From: Candidatus Thiodubiliella endoseptemdiera | Lineage (GTDB): Bacteria > Pseudomonadota > Gammaproteobacteria > PS1 > Pseudothioglobaceae | Assembly (NCBI GenBank): GCA_013416635.1 | Contig: JACCHT010000001.1 | Coordinates: 558,001 to 622,000, forward strand | Length of the DNA stretch: 64,000 nucleotides | Direction of reading: 5' to 3' | Shown: positions 49,668-57,864 of the stretch, piece after piece | Layout of the letters: each line of letters begins with the position of its first letter | Position numbering within the stretch: the stretch's first letter is position 1 | The notes under the pieces: model-generated | What the model saw: only the letters and a program-made list of their open reading frames with translations | Databases searched by the model: none | Told to the model about the DNA's origin: nothing | Translations under genes and position numbers: made by a program

Positions 49668-50855
49668 ATGAAAATAGAATCCATAAAAATCAAGAATTTT
49701 AAAGCATTTAAAAATGTTGAAATGCGGGATATTCCTAGATTTTGTGTGATTGTTGGGGCGAATGGTTCTGGAAAAACGACATTATTTAATGTATTTGGTT
49801 TTTTAAAGGATGCGCTGGCCCACGATGTTAATACTGCTTTTAATAAACGAGGTGGTTTCAATGAAGTTATTAGCCGAGATTGCACGGGCAATATTGAGTT
49901 TGAGATAAAATTTAGAGCGAAAGATACGGTTAAAAATAATCCAATTATTACTTACTCTTTAAGCATATCCCAAAAAAATGGTAAAGCAGTAGTGGAAAGG
50001 GAAGTTTTAAAATACCGTCGCGGGAGCAAAGGCATACCTTGGCATTTTTTAGAATTTAGTAATGGCAAGGGTTATGCCGTGACTAATGAGTTAGATGGTG
50101 ATACAGATATTAACGAGTTAAGTAGAGAATATCAAACTTTAAAATCGCCAGATATTTTAGCCATTAAGGGTTTGGCACAGTTTGAAAAATTTCCAGCCGT
50201 TATTGCATTCAGTGAATTGATTGATAATTGGCATGTGTCTGATATCCATGTCAATGAAGCACGCAATATACAACAAGCGGATTATGCTGAGCATTTATCT
50301 ACTTTGGGTGAGAATTTATCCAATGTCATTGATTATTTGCACAATAATCACAAATCAACACTGGATAAAATTATTAAAATCTTAAGGCAAAGGATTCCAG
50401 GAATTTCCAAAGTAGAGGTAAAAACTATTGAAACAGGGCAAGTTTTATTAAAAATCCAAGATGAGTCTTTTGATAAGCCTTTTGCAGTGCGTTACATTTC
50501 CGATGGAACCATCAAAATGCTGGCTTATTTGGTGTTACTTTATGACCCTAAGCCTTATCCGTTACTATGCGTTGAAGAGCCGGAAAATCAATTATATCCA
50601 CACTTATTGGAAGAGTTAGCCGAAGAATTTAGAGCGTATGCCAATCGTGGTGAGCAAGTTTTTGTTTCCACTCATTCCCCTGATTTTCTTAATGCCATTG
50701 AAGTTGACGAGGTGTTTTTACTGGTCAAAAATAAGGGCTACACAACCATTAAACGCGCCGCTCAAAATGAGCAAATTAAAGCCTATATGGACGATGGTGA
50801 CAAAATGGGATATTTGTGGAAACAAGGATTTTTTGATCAGTTAGGTAAGCAATGA
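49668..50855 (+). CDS. AAA/ABC-type ATPase of a two-gene defence-like cassette (system 1)
   Basis: A 395-aa OLD-like ATPase. Walker A is GANGSGKTTLFNVF, Walker B LLCVEEPENQLYPHL and the switch is STHSPDFLNAI; RYISDGTIKMLAYL stands where an ABC signature is expected. The start is 6 bp after thrC, and the gene overlaps the next one by 4 bp. ATPase plus DUF4276-type pairs occur in abortive-infection islands such as AbiL-like loci; this specific naming is tentative. Its position in an amino-acid operon suggests it is transcribed from the hom promoter. Confidence 0.82.
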   Translation: MKIESIKIKNFKAFKNVEMRDIPRFCVIVGANGSGKTTLFNVFGFLKDALAHDVNTAFNKRGGFNEVISRDCTGNIEFEIKFRAKDTVKNNPIITYSLSISQKNGKAVVEREVLKYRRGSKGIPWHFLEFSNGKGYAVTNELDGDTDINELSREYQTLKSPDILAIKGLAQFEKFPAVIAFSELIDNWHVSDIHVNEARNIQQADYAEHLSTLGENLSNVIDYLHNNHKSTLDKIIKILRQRIPGISKVEVKTIETGQVLLKIQDESFDKPFAVRYISDGTIKMLAYLVLLYDPKPYPLLCVEEPENQLYPHLLEELAEEFRAYANRGEQVFVSTHSPDFLNAIEVDEVFLLVKNKGYTTIKRAAQNEQIKAYMDDGDKMGYLWKQGFFDQLGKQ

Positions 50856-51409
50856 ATCTGGTTTGCTTCACTGAAGAAAGATCTGCAAAAGAAATGTTAC
50901 AAATTGTCCTGCCTGAAATACTGCCTGATAATTTTTCGCACTCTGTTATTCCTTTTGAGGGAAAAAATGATTTAGATAAACAAATAGAAAAAAAATTAAA
51001 AAATTATAAGACTCCAAACACTGTTTTTTTAATTCTTAGAGATCAAGATAGCGCTATTTGCACTGATGTTAAGCGGGAATTACTAGACAAAGTTAATGAA
51101 AGTGGTAAAAAAAATGTATCCATTGTTCGAATTGCTTGTCATGAATTAGAAAATTTTTACTTAGGCGATTTATCGGCAGTTGAGCAAGCTTTTAATAAAA
51201 AATTATCCCTCAGTCAAACTTCTAAGAAATTCAGAAATGCCGATAATTTAGGTAACGCAAAACAAGAATTACAAAAAATAACCAACAAAGAATATCAACC
51301 CATATCAGGTTCAAAAGCAATAACGCCCTACTTAAAGTTAGATGGTAGCAACACATCTACTAGTTTTAATATGCTACTTTCAGGAGTTAAAAAATTATGC
51401 ACTATTTAA
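50852..51409 (+). CDS. DUF4276-like TOPRIM-fold protein (system 1 partner)
   Basis: A 185-aa protein. CFTEERSAKEMLQIVLPEIL near the N-terminus carries the acidic Glu of a TOPRIM-like fold; VFLILRDQDSA supplies the D-x-D pair; ACHELENFYLGD is a DUF4276-like block. It is presumably a nuclease driven by the preceding ATPase (inferred). Its last 13 bp overlap the start of cysM, so the cassette is threaded into the operon. Confidence 0.75.
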   Translation: MNLVCFTEERSAKEMLQIVLPEILPDNFSHSVIPFEGKNDLDKQIEKKLKNYKTPNTVFLILRDQDSAICTDVKRELLDKVNESGKKNVSIVRIACHELENFYLGDLSAVEQAFNKKLSLSQTSKKFRNADNLGNAKQELQKITNKEYQPISGSKAITPYLKLDGSNTSTSFNMLLSGVKKLCTI

Positions 51410-52284
51410 CCATAGAAAAAACTATAGGCAACACACCACTGGTGCGTTTGCAGCGTCTCAACCCTAATCCATCCAACACCATTTTGCTCAAACTTGAAGG
51501 CAACAATCCTGCGGGTTCGGTCAAAGACCGTGCGGCGTTCAATATGATTACTCAAGCTGAGGTGCGTGGTGAGATTGGCGTAGGTGATACGCTGATTGAG
51601 GCAACCAGTGGCAATACAGGCATTGCCTTGGCAATGGTAGCAGCGATTAAAGGCTACAAAATGGTGCTGATTATGCCTGAAAACCTCTCACAAGAACGCC
51701 GTGATGCAATGACGGCGTATGGGGCTGAGTTAATTTTGGTGAGTGAAGCATTGGGTATGGAAGGTGCGCGTGACTTGGCAGATACAATGGAAAAAGACGG
51801 CAAAGGCAAGCAACTTGACCAGTTTTCCAATGCCGATAATTCAGGTGCACACATCAACAACACCGCTGAAGAAATATGGCGAGATACCAATGGCGAGGTT
51901 ACACATTTTGTGTCTGCAATGGGTACAACTGGTACGATTATGGGTGTTTCTGAAACCTTAAAAAATAAAAATTCTGATATTCAAATTATCGGTGTACAGC
52001 CTGAAGACGGGGCAAAAATTGCAGGTATTCGTCGCTGGACAGCAGAATATTTACCAAAAATATTTGACGCATCTAGGGTAGATTCAATAATGGATGTTTC
52101 ACAAATTTCCGCCGAACAAACTACCCGTGATTTAGCCACCAAAGAAGGCATCTTCGCAGGCATTTCATCTGGCGGTGCAGTCGCCTCTGCAATTGAACTA
52201 TCCAAACAAGTGGATAACGCCACTATTGTTACCATCATTTGTGACCGTGGTGACCGCTATCTTTCTACTGGACTGTTTACATAA
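51397..52284 (+). CDS. cysM: Cysteine synthase B
   Basis: CysM makes cysteine from O-acetylserine and sulfide or thiosulfate with PLP. The 295-aa protein aligns with E. coli CysM along its length: TIGNTPLVRLQRL, KLEGNNPAGSVKDRAAF (PLP Lys), EATSGNTGIALAM, MPENLSQERR, AMGTTGTIMGVS and ICDRGDRYLSTG. Intact. A second copy with a frame break lies at 55681. Confidence 0.96.
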   Translation: MHYLTIEKTIGNTPLVRLQRLNPNPSNTILLKLEGNNPAGSVKDRAAFNMITQAEVRGEIGVGDTLIEATSGNTGIALAMVAAIKGYKMVLIMPENLSQERRDAMTAYGAELILVSEALGMEGARDLADTMEKDGKGKQLDQFSNADNSGAHINNTAEEIWRDTNGEVTHFVSAMGTTGTIMGVSETLKNKNSDIQIIGVQPEDGAKIAGIRRWTAEYLPKIFDASRVDSIMDVSQISAEQTTRDLATKEGIFAGISSGGAVASAIELSKQVDNATIVTIICDRGDRYLSTGLFT

Positions 52285-52291
52285 AGAATTA

Positions 52292-52452
52292 GAGACCTTT
52301 GCATAAATATGAATAATCATCAAAACGCCATCTTTCATCAAATTACAAACTTTTTAAAAACACCCTTAGCCCTGCTAGGAGTGGATTTAAAAAATTTCCA
52401 ATTTAATAAAATCTGTCATTTTGCTAATCATCCCTATTTATGCAAAGGTCTC
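52292..52452. mobile_element. 161-bp MITE, copy F
   Basis: Same orientation as copy B. Flanks AATTA / AATTA form a 5-bp target duplication. It lies 7 bp after the cysM stop and 6 bp before the next gene. Confidence 0.94.
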
Positions 52453-52458
52453 AATTAG

Positions 52459-53361
52459 ATGTTTAAATTTAAACAAAAAGGTGCTTTATTTGGTCTTTTT
52501 CTTGCATTTTTAGGAACGGCTTTATTCTCCTTAAAGTCTATATTTATCAAATTCGCCTATCAACAAGGGTTAGATGCTGACAGTGTATTAATGTTAAGAA
52601 TGGTGATTTCCTTGCCAATTTATTTGTTTATTATTGGATTTTTAAGTAAAAATAGTGTTCCCGCTACTGCCATTAAAGACAATCTTTTAATGGTTTTGCT
52701 TTTAGGGTTTATAGGTTATTTTCTTGCTTCATGGTTAGATTTAAAAGGACTTGAATATCTTTCAGTTAGTTTAGAGCGCTTAACTTTATTTACCTATCCT
52801 GCTTTTGTCGTAATTTTAGGTGCACTTTTTTTAAGCACGCCATTAACTAAAAAAATCACCCTTAGTTTATTGCTAACCTATTCTGGCTTATGGTTTATAT
52901 TCAATCAGGAAGCGAGCACACAGATGACTAACACAACAATAGGTATGTCATTTGTATTGCTTTCAGCATTCAGTTATGCACTCTATGTTTTGCTTAGTAA
53001 AAAAACTATTCATTTACTTGGCAGCCTTTGGTTTACTGCATTAGCAATGAGCGTTTCTAGTATTTTTGTACTCGTTTATTATGCCTTATTGTTCGATTTT
53101 AATACACTGAACATAACTGGTATTGCATGGTTTTGGGTGGCAATGTTAGCTGTTGTTAGTACGGTTATACCGAGTTTTATGATTAGTGAAGCCATTGCCA
53201 AAATTGGCTCAGCACAAACAGGAATTGTAGGTACTTTAGGCCCAATTATTACCATTGCTCTAGGTATTTGGGTATTGGATGAGTTATTTAGTTTGCATCA
53301 TGCAATTGGGATTGTACTTGTAATAACGGGCGTGGCATTGTTAAGTGTCAAAAAATCATAA
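52459..53361 (+). CDS. EamA/DMT-family transporter
   Basis: A 300-aa protein with ten hydrophobic segments in two EamA repeats; GTALFSLKSIFIKFAYQQGLDADSVLMLRM is a typical family start, and the second repeat ends LGPIITIALGIWVLDE. It probably exports metabolites or amino acids; the substrate is unknown. The ATG lies 6 bp from the MITE, so expression may depend on read-through or the MITE edge. The stop overlaps the clc fragment start (TAATG). Confidence 0.88.
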   Translation: MFKFKQKGALFGLFLAFLGTALFSLKSIFIKFAYQQGLDADSVLMLRMVISLPIYLFIIGFLSKNSVPATAIKDNLLMVLLLGFIGYFLASWLDLKGLEYLSVSLERLTLFTYPAFVVILGALFLSTPLTKKITLSLLLTYSGLWFIFNQEASTQMTNTTIGMSFVLLSAFSYALYVLLSKKTIHLLGSLWFTALAMSVSSIFVLVYYALLFDFNTLNITGIAWFWVAMLAVVSTVIPSFMISEAIAKIGSAQTGIVGTLGPIITIALGIWVLDELFSLHHAIGIVLVITGVALLSVKKS

Positions 53362-53480
53362 TGAGGAAATATTTAGCCACTCAATTTCCAAGTAAGCTAA
53401 AGACTTATGTATCTTTGATATTGGCAAGTATTTTAACAGTAATTGTCATCACATCTTTCTTGGAAATAAGTGAATTTTCA
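53361..53480 (+). pseudogene. 5' fragment of a ClC chloride-channel gene
   Basis: About 40 codons (MRKYLATQFPSKLKTY..., ending EISEFS) align with the N-terminus of the full ClC at 57865 (MKKYIAYHFPRELKTY...) at roughly 60% identity. The match stops at TTTTCAC, where the sequence switches to the interior of thrC. The few shared bases (TCAC) at the switch could be microhomology. It is a truncated paralogue or the other strain's version of clc. Confidence 0.85.
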
Positions 53481-53997
53481 CTGCTTGCCTGTGGGCAATG
53501 CGGGCAATATTTCCGCTCATTGGATGGGGTATAAAGAATACCAGCAAGATGGCAAAGCGAAAAAAACACCGGCAATGGTGGGCTACCAAGCAGCAGGTGC
53601 CGCGCCCTTTGCCAAAGGTGAAATGGTTGATAATCCCGAAACCATTGCCACTGCCATTCGCATCGGACATCCACAAAGTTGGGATTTAGCCCATAAAGTA
53701 GAAAAAGAATCAAATGGCTGGTTTGATGCCATCACGGATGAAGCCATCTTAGCCGCACAAAAATTACTCACCGAGCAAGAAGGTATTTTCTGCGAACCTG
53801 CTTCTGCTACCTCACTTGCTGGGGCAATGATTGACATTAAAAATGGCAAGATTCCTGAAGGTTCTACTATCGTTTGCACTTTAACTGGGCACGGCTTAAA
53901 AGACCCTGATACGGCGATTGCACAATGTACAAATGAGATGATTTTAATTAATCCAGTAATGGATGAAGTTAAGAATGCGATTTTAAATAATATGTGA
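53478..53997 (+). pseudogene. thrC: Second copy of the thrC 3' end (520 bp)
   Basis: Nearly identical to 49142-49661 with only a handful of silent-type changes (for example CCAGCA/CCGGCA, ACCATC/ACTATC) and stop TGA instead of TAA. The catalytic first half, with the PLP Lys, is absent, so it cannot encode a working enzyme. Identity ends exactly at the stop codon, where the two different cassettes begin. Confidence 0.95.
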
Positions 53998-54000
53998 TTT

Positions 54001-54020
54001 TTAGCGTATAATTATGCTAA
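54001..54020 (+). promoter_or_regulatory. Promoter with palindrome before system 2
   Basis: TTAGC...GCTAA arms (54001-54005, 54016-54020), extended by matching inner bases, enclose a TATAAT (54007-54012). A palindrome across a -10 box looks like an operator. The -35 is weak. It lies 28 bp before the ATPase gene, so system 2 may have its own regulated promoter. Confidence 0.5.
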
Positions 54021-54047
54021 TTTAAATCCACATATTGGAAAATAGTT

Positions 54048-55175
54048 ATGATTTTTCTTAAATTGAAGATTAACAATGTTTATATGTTCAGGGATACTGA
54101 ATTTGATTTTACATATCCTAAAAAAATTAAAAACTCAACCATAGAATATGAATTTTTGGAAGAGTTTCCAAAAATTCATTACAAGAAGGTTTGTATTTTA
54201 ATGGGTGCAAATGCTTCTGGAAAAACCTCGTTAGGAAAATTGATGTGCTCTATCAATAATTATTTATGCGGCAGGAATATTGAAGATGTTTCAAAAACGA
54301 TATACAATAAAAATGAAAATGCTGGCATTGAAGTCATTTATGTTACATCTGAAACTAAGGAGATTCATAAACTCATTGTAGTATTTAATAAAGACGGCTT
54401 AATTGAAGAATCCCACAGAGTTCAAAAATTAAAAAAAACTTATAATCTTGAAAAAACACTGAAAAATTTAGCAAATTCAGAACCGCAATTTATCTACAAT
54501 CAAGAAAATAATCACGATATTAAAAATCCTGGATTTAAGTCTGTTGCTCATTCTTTGGGAGAGAAATTATGTGCACAAAGCACTCAGTGGGGTTATAAAT
54601 ATAGTGATTTTGAAAATTCTAATATATTAGACACGCCAACTCCTAATATTGACACTTTAAAGAATATTTTACAATCCTTTGATAATTCGATATCAAGCGT
54701 TAATGCAATTAAAGAAAGTGAAAAAAATATCTACATCGTTAAGTTTGATAATGGTGATGAGGTTCTTATAGAAAATGGAAAAATACTAAATCATGATAGA
54801 TTTTCAAGAGGAACAATAGAATCTATTGAGGTTGCAGATTTCATTAATTATATAATGACGGCCTCTGACGGAACATTCTTCTTAGATGAAAAAATGGCGT
54901 ATTCGCACTCGGAAATAGAGGTCTCAATCCTAAATTTAATCATTGAAAAACTAAAGCCAAATTCGCAATTTTTTTACACAACACATAATTATGATGTTTT
55001 GGAAATGAATTTACCAAGCCATAGCTACACTTTTATGAGAAAAGATAATTTTGTGAAAGTCATTCATCCTGAAAAACTAGGCTACACCAAAAATGACAGA
55101 AGTTTACTTAGTTTTATGAAAAATGATGTATTTAATACCTTGCCAGATACCAGTAAAATTGAAGGTATTTTATAA
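54048..55175 (+). CDS. AAA/ABC-type ATPase of a two-gene defence-like cassette (system 2)
   Basis: A 375-aa ATPase with Walker A GANASGKTSLGKLM, Walker B-like GTFFLDEKMAYSHSE and switch TTHNYDVLEMN. It belongs to the same broad OLD/AAA15 group as the system 1 ATPase but is not closely similar; the substitutions DEKM for EEPE and THN for THS suggest a distinct subfamily. Very AT-rich. It overlaps its partner by 1 bp. Confidence 0.8.
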   Translation: MIFLKLKINNVYMFRDTEFDFTYPKKIKNSTIEYEFLEEFPKIHYKKVCILMGANASGKTSLGKLMCSINNYLCGRNIEDVSKTIYNKNENAGIEVIYVTSETKEIHKLIVVFNKDGLIEESHRVQKLKKTYNLEKTLKNLANSEPQFIYNQENNHDIKNPGFKSVAHSLGEKLCAQSTQWGYKYSDFENSNILDTPTPNIDTLKNILQSFDNSISSVNAIKESEKNIYIVKFDNGDEVLIENGKILNHDRFSRGTIESIEVADFINYIMTASDGTFFLDEKMAYSHSEIEVSILNLIIEKLKPNSQFFYTTHNYDVLEMNLPSHSYTFMRKDNFVKVIHPEKLGYTKNDRSLLSFMKNDVFNTLPDTSKIEGIL

Positions 55176-55684
55176 TGAAGCAGGTTGTGTATTTTTATGA
55201 AGGGGAGACTGAAAAAAAATTATTAGAATTTTTGAAAAATACACAAACAATAAAATCGGGAAAACTTAAAAAATTCAATCTTTGGACAAAGTCATGTAAA
55301 AAATTAACCAGAACTATCAACAAAGGAGATATTGTTATTTTTGTTATAGATACCGACACAATGAAAGCAATAGATACTTTTAAAGAAAATATAAGGCTTT
55401 TAAAATCTTATAATATTTGTTTAATTGTTCAACATAAAAACCTAGAAGATGAGCTTTGTTTTTCATGTAATAAAAAAGATACAATAACTCTATTTACAGA
55501 CTTTTACGATACTTCTAGTGCTGAAGAATTTAAAACAAAATTTATAAAAGAAAGCAATCTTAAGCAAAAGCTGACCAATAATGCTTTTGATTTTAAAAAA
55601 CTTTGGTCTAGAGCGGATGATTTTCAGGAATTTTTAGACCAGCACCACCTCTTAATTAACTTGAATTGTAACACAAAGCCATGA
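55175..55684 (+). CDS. Small TOPRIM/RloB-like partner (system 2)
   Basis: A 169-aa protein with acidic motifs in the order expected of a TOPRIM-like fold: FYEGETEKKLLEFL near the start and VIFVIDTDTM in the middle, then LEDELCFSC. It resembles RloB-type partners of AAA15 ATPases; the family name is tentative. Probably the nuclease component (inferred). The stop overlaps the second cysM start by 4 bp, the same coupling as in system 1. Confidence 0.72.
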   Translation: MKQVVYFYEGETEKKLLEFLKNTQTIKSGKLKKFNLWTKSCKKLTRTINKGDIVIFVIDTDTMKAIDTFKENIRLLKSYNICLIVQHKNLEDELCFSCNKKDTITLFTDFYDTSSAEEFKTKFIKESNLKQKLTNNAFDFKKLWSRADDFQEFLDQHHLLINLNCNTKP

Positions 55685-56575
55685 ACTACAAAACCATAGA
55701 ACAAACCATCGGCAACACGCCACTGGTGCGTTTACAACGCCTTAACCCTAACCCGTCTAACACTATCTTGCTGAAACTTGAGGGTAATAATCCCGCAGGC
55801 TCAGTCAAAGACCGGGCGGCATTCAATATGATTACACAAGCAGAAAAACGAGGGGATATTAAAGAGGGTGATACACTGATTGAAGCCACCAGTGGTAATA
55901 CGGGGATTGCCTTGGCAATGGTAGCAGGCGATTAAAGGCTACAAAATGGTGCTGATTATGCCTGAAAACCTCTCACAAGAACGCCGTGATGCAATGACGG
56001 CGTATGGGGCTGAGTTAATTTTGGTGAGTGAAGCATTGGGTATGGAAGGTGCGCGTGACTTGGTAGATACAATGGAAAAAGACGGCAAAGGCAAGCAACT
56101 TGACCAGTTTTCCAATGCCGATAATTCAGGTGCACACATCAACAACACCGCTGAAGAAATATGGCGAGATACCAATGGCGAGGTTACACATTTTGTGTCT
56201 GCAATGGGTACAACTGGTACGATTATGGGTGTTTCTGAAACCTTAAAAAATAAAAATTCTGATATTCAAATTATCGGTGTACAGCCTGAAGACGGGGCAA
56301 AAATTGCAGGTATTCGTCGCTGGACAGCAGAATATTTACCAAAAATATTTGACGCATCTAGGGTAGATTCAATAATGGATGTTTCACAAATTTCCGCCGA
56401 ACAAACTACCCGTGATTTAGCCACCAAAGAAGGCATCTTCGCAGGCATTTCATCTGGCGGTGCAGTCGCCTCTGCAATTGAACTATCCAAACAAGTGGAT
56501 AACGCCACTATTGTTACCATCATTTGTGACCGTGGTGACCGTTACCTTTCAACAGGGTTGTTTAAAAAAAATTAA
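55681..56575 (+). pseudogene. cysM: Second cysM copy, mosaic, one frame break
   Basis: The first about 230 bp and the last about 35 bp differ from the first cysM at many silent sites, but the interior (about 55908-56540) is nearly identical to it. An extra G near 55927 (GCAGGCGATT for GCAGCGATT) breaks the frame inside the near-identical tract, close to its left edge. Without it the protein would be a full 297-residue CysM. The pattern looks like gene conversion or a mixed-strain assembly. Confidence 0.88.
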
Positions 56576-56589
56576 CTTATAGGTTAATT

Positions 56590-56967
56590 ATGAAAAGAAA
56601 TAAGGTAAAATTATCCGGCAATAGTGAAATAGAATTTTATATTGACGAGCAAAATAAAGACAATATAATAAATTTCTTAGGCGATAAAGGTGTGGAAAAA
56701 TTAAGATATATTTTTTCAAGGATATGTAAAGGAAAACCGCCAAAAGATGTCTATAGTTCAGAAAATTATGACAATAGTATTCAAAATATAACTGCAATTA
56801 AATTCAAAGGAAGTCAATTTAATAACGCACGAATTTATTGCAAGGATTACAATGAAGGCAAGTCAAGAATTATCGTATTATCTGAATTATTAGAAAGTAA
56901 AAAACAAAATAAACTGACACAAAAAATAAAAAATTTAATAACAAAGGTAAATGACTATGACTACTAA
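56590..56967 (+). CDS. HigB/RelE-like toxin of a TAC module
   Basis: A 125-aa protein; the second half (ITAIKFKGSQFNNARIYCKDYNEGKSRIIVLSELL) resembles HigB/Gp49-type mRNA interferases, with a Lys-rich C-terminus. It overlaps the next gene, an HTH antitoxin, by 17 bp; toxin-first order is typical of HigBA. The toxin call rests mostly on this context. Confidence 0.7.
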   Translation: MKRNKVKLSGNSEIEFYIDEQNKDNIINFLGDKGVEKLRYIFSRICKGKPPKDVYSSENYDNSIQNITAIKFKGSQFNNARIYCKDYNEGKSRIIVLSELLESKKQNKLTQKIKNLITKVNDYDY

Positions 56968-57367
56968 ATACACCAACCAAGAAGCGATTGATTTTTTCCA
57001 TGATATTTTTAATCCAACGGGCGATGCACTAATTAATACCAAGGCTTATGATTTGATGGGTCAATACTTAACACAAATAGAGCAGGCACTAGAAAGTCAA
57101 TCAATGACACAAAAAGAGTTGGCAAATAAGATTGGCACATCTGCCAGTTATATCTCTCAGTTTTTTAACCTTAATAAATTAATTAATTTCAAAACATTGG
57201 CAAAAATAGAACTGGCATTAGGTATTGATTTTGAATTGAAACAATCTATCACTAATAGCATGAAAAATAAAAACAATATTGCCCAAGCAAGGGGAAAATT
57301 TTCTATTAGTAATGTAAATCTTTCTGTTAGCAATGCTAAATCGTATGCAAATTATGTAGCGGCATAA
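56951..57367 (+). CDS. XRE-family HTH antitoxin of a TAC module
   Basis: A 138-aa protein with an HTH (TQKELANKIGTSASYISQFFN, residues about 54-75) and a C-terminal extension (NAKSYANYVAA at the end) of the length and aromatic content expected for a chaperone-addiction tail. It would bind the toxin and repress the operon. A second in-frame ATG lies 6 bp into the gene. The chaperone gene follows after 3 bp. Confidence 0.85.
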   Translation: MTMTTKYTNQEAIDFFHDIFNPTGDALINTKAYDLMGQYLTQIEQALESQSMTQKELANKIGTSASYISQFFNLNKLINFKTLAKIELALGIDFELKQSITNSMKNKNNIAQARGKFSISNVNLSVSNAKSYANYVAA

Positions 57368-57370
57368 AAT

Positions 57371-57823
57371 ATGAGAATACAAAATTCCCCTTTGCAATGT
57401 CAAGCAAGTATTTTAAACGCATTATCAATTAAAGAATTTTTTCCCAAACAGGGTATTAAAGAATCTTTTTCAATGTTTGATTATGTAACCGATTTAAATT
57501 TTGATATTTTAGAAGATGCCAACGAAGCGAATGAATTCATGGTTCGCATTGAAATAGATATCAATAACAAGGGCAAAAAAATGCCTGGCTATGTCATTTC
57601 ATTAAAAACAGACTATCTATTTCAAATAACAGATGATGGGTTAGATGAAACTGCTATTAATAACTTAAAAACACTGTCAGCAATCTCAATTTCCATTGCC
57701 AAACTACGAGGTGATTTAGAGCGTATTACACAACCCTATCAATTTGGCACATACAGCCTGCCTTCTATTGATATGGGGGACTTGTTTGCAAAAAAACAAG
57801 CCTCAATCAACACTCAAAAATAA
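57371..57823 (+). CDS. SecB-like chaperone of a TAC module
   Basis: A 150-aa protein. The end (LRGDLERITQPYQFGTYSLPSIDMGDLF) matches the SecB pattern of a helix with LR followed by LPxIxxxxLF, and the middle has alternating beta strands. SecB-like proteins next to HigBA stabilise the antitoxin (TAC systems, as in Rv1957 of M. tuberculosis). It is not the housekeeping SecB, which has a different N-terminus. Confidence 0.75.
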   Translation: MRIQNSPLQCQASILNALSIKEFFPKQGIKESFSMFDYVTDLNFDILEDANEANEFMVRIEIDINNKGKKMPGYVISLKTDYLFQITDDGLDETAINNLKTLSAISISIAKLRGDLERITQPYQFGTYSLPSIDMGDLFAKKQASINTQK

Positions 57824-57864
57824 AAAACTCTTTTACAAATCTCCAAACAAAAGAATTTTGAATA

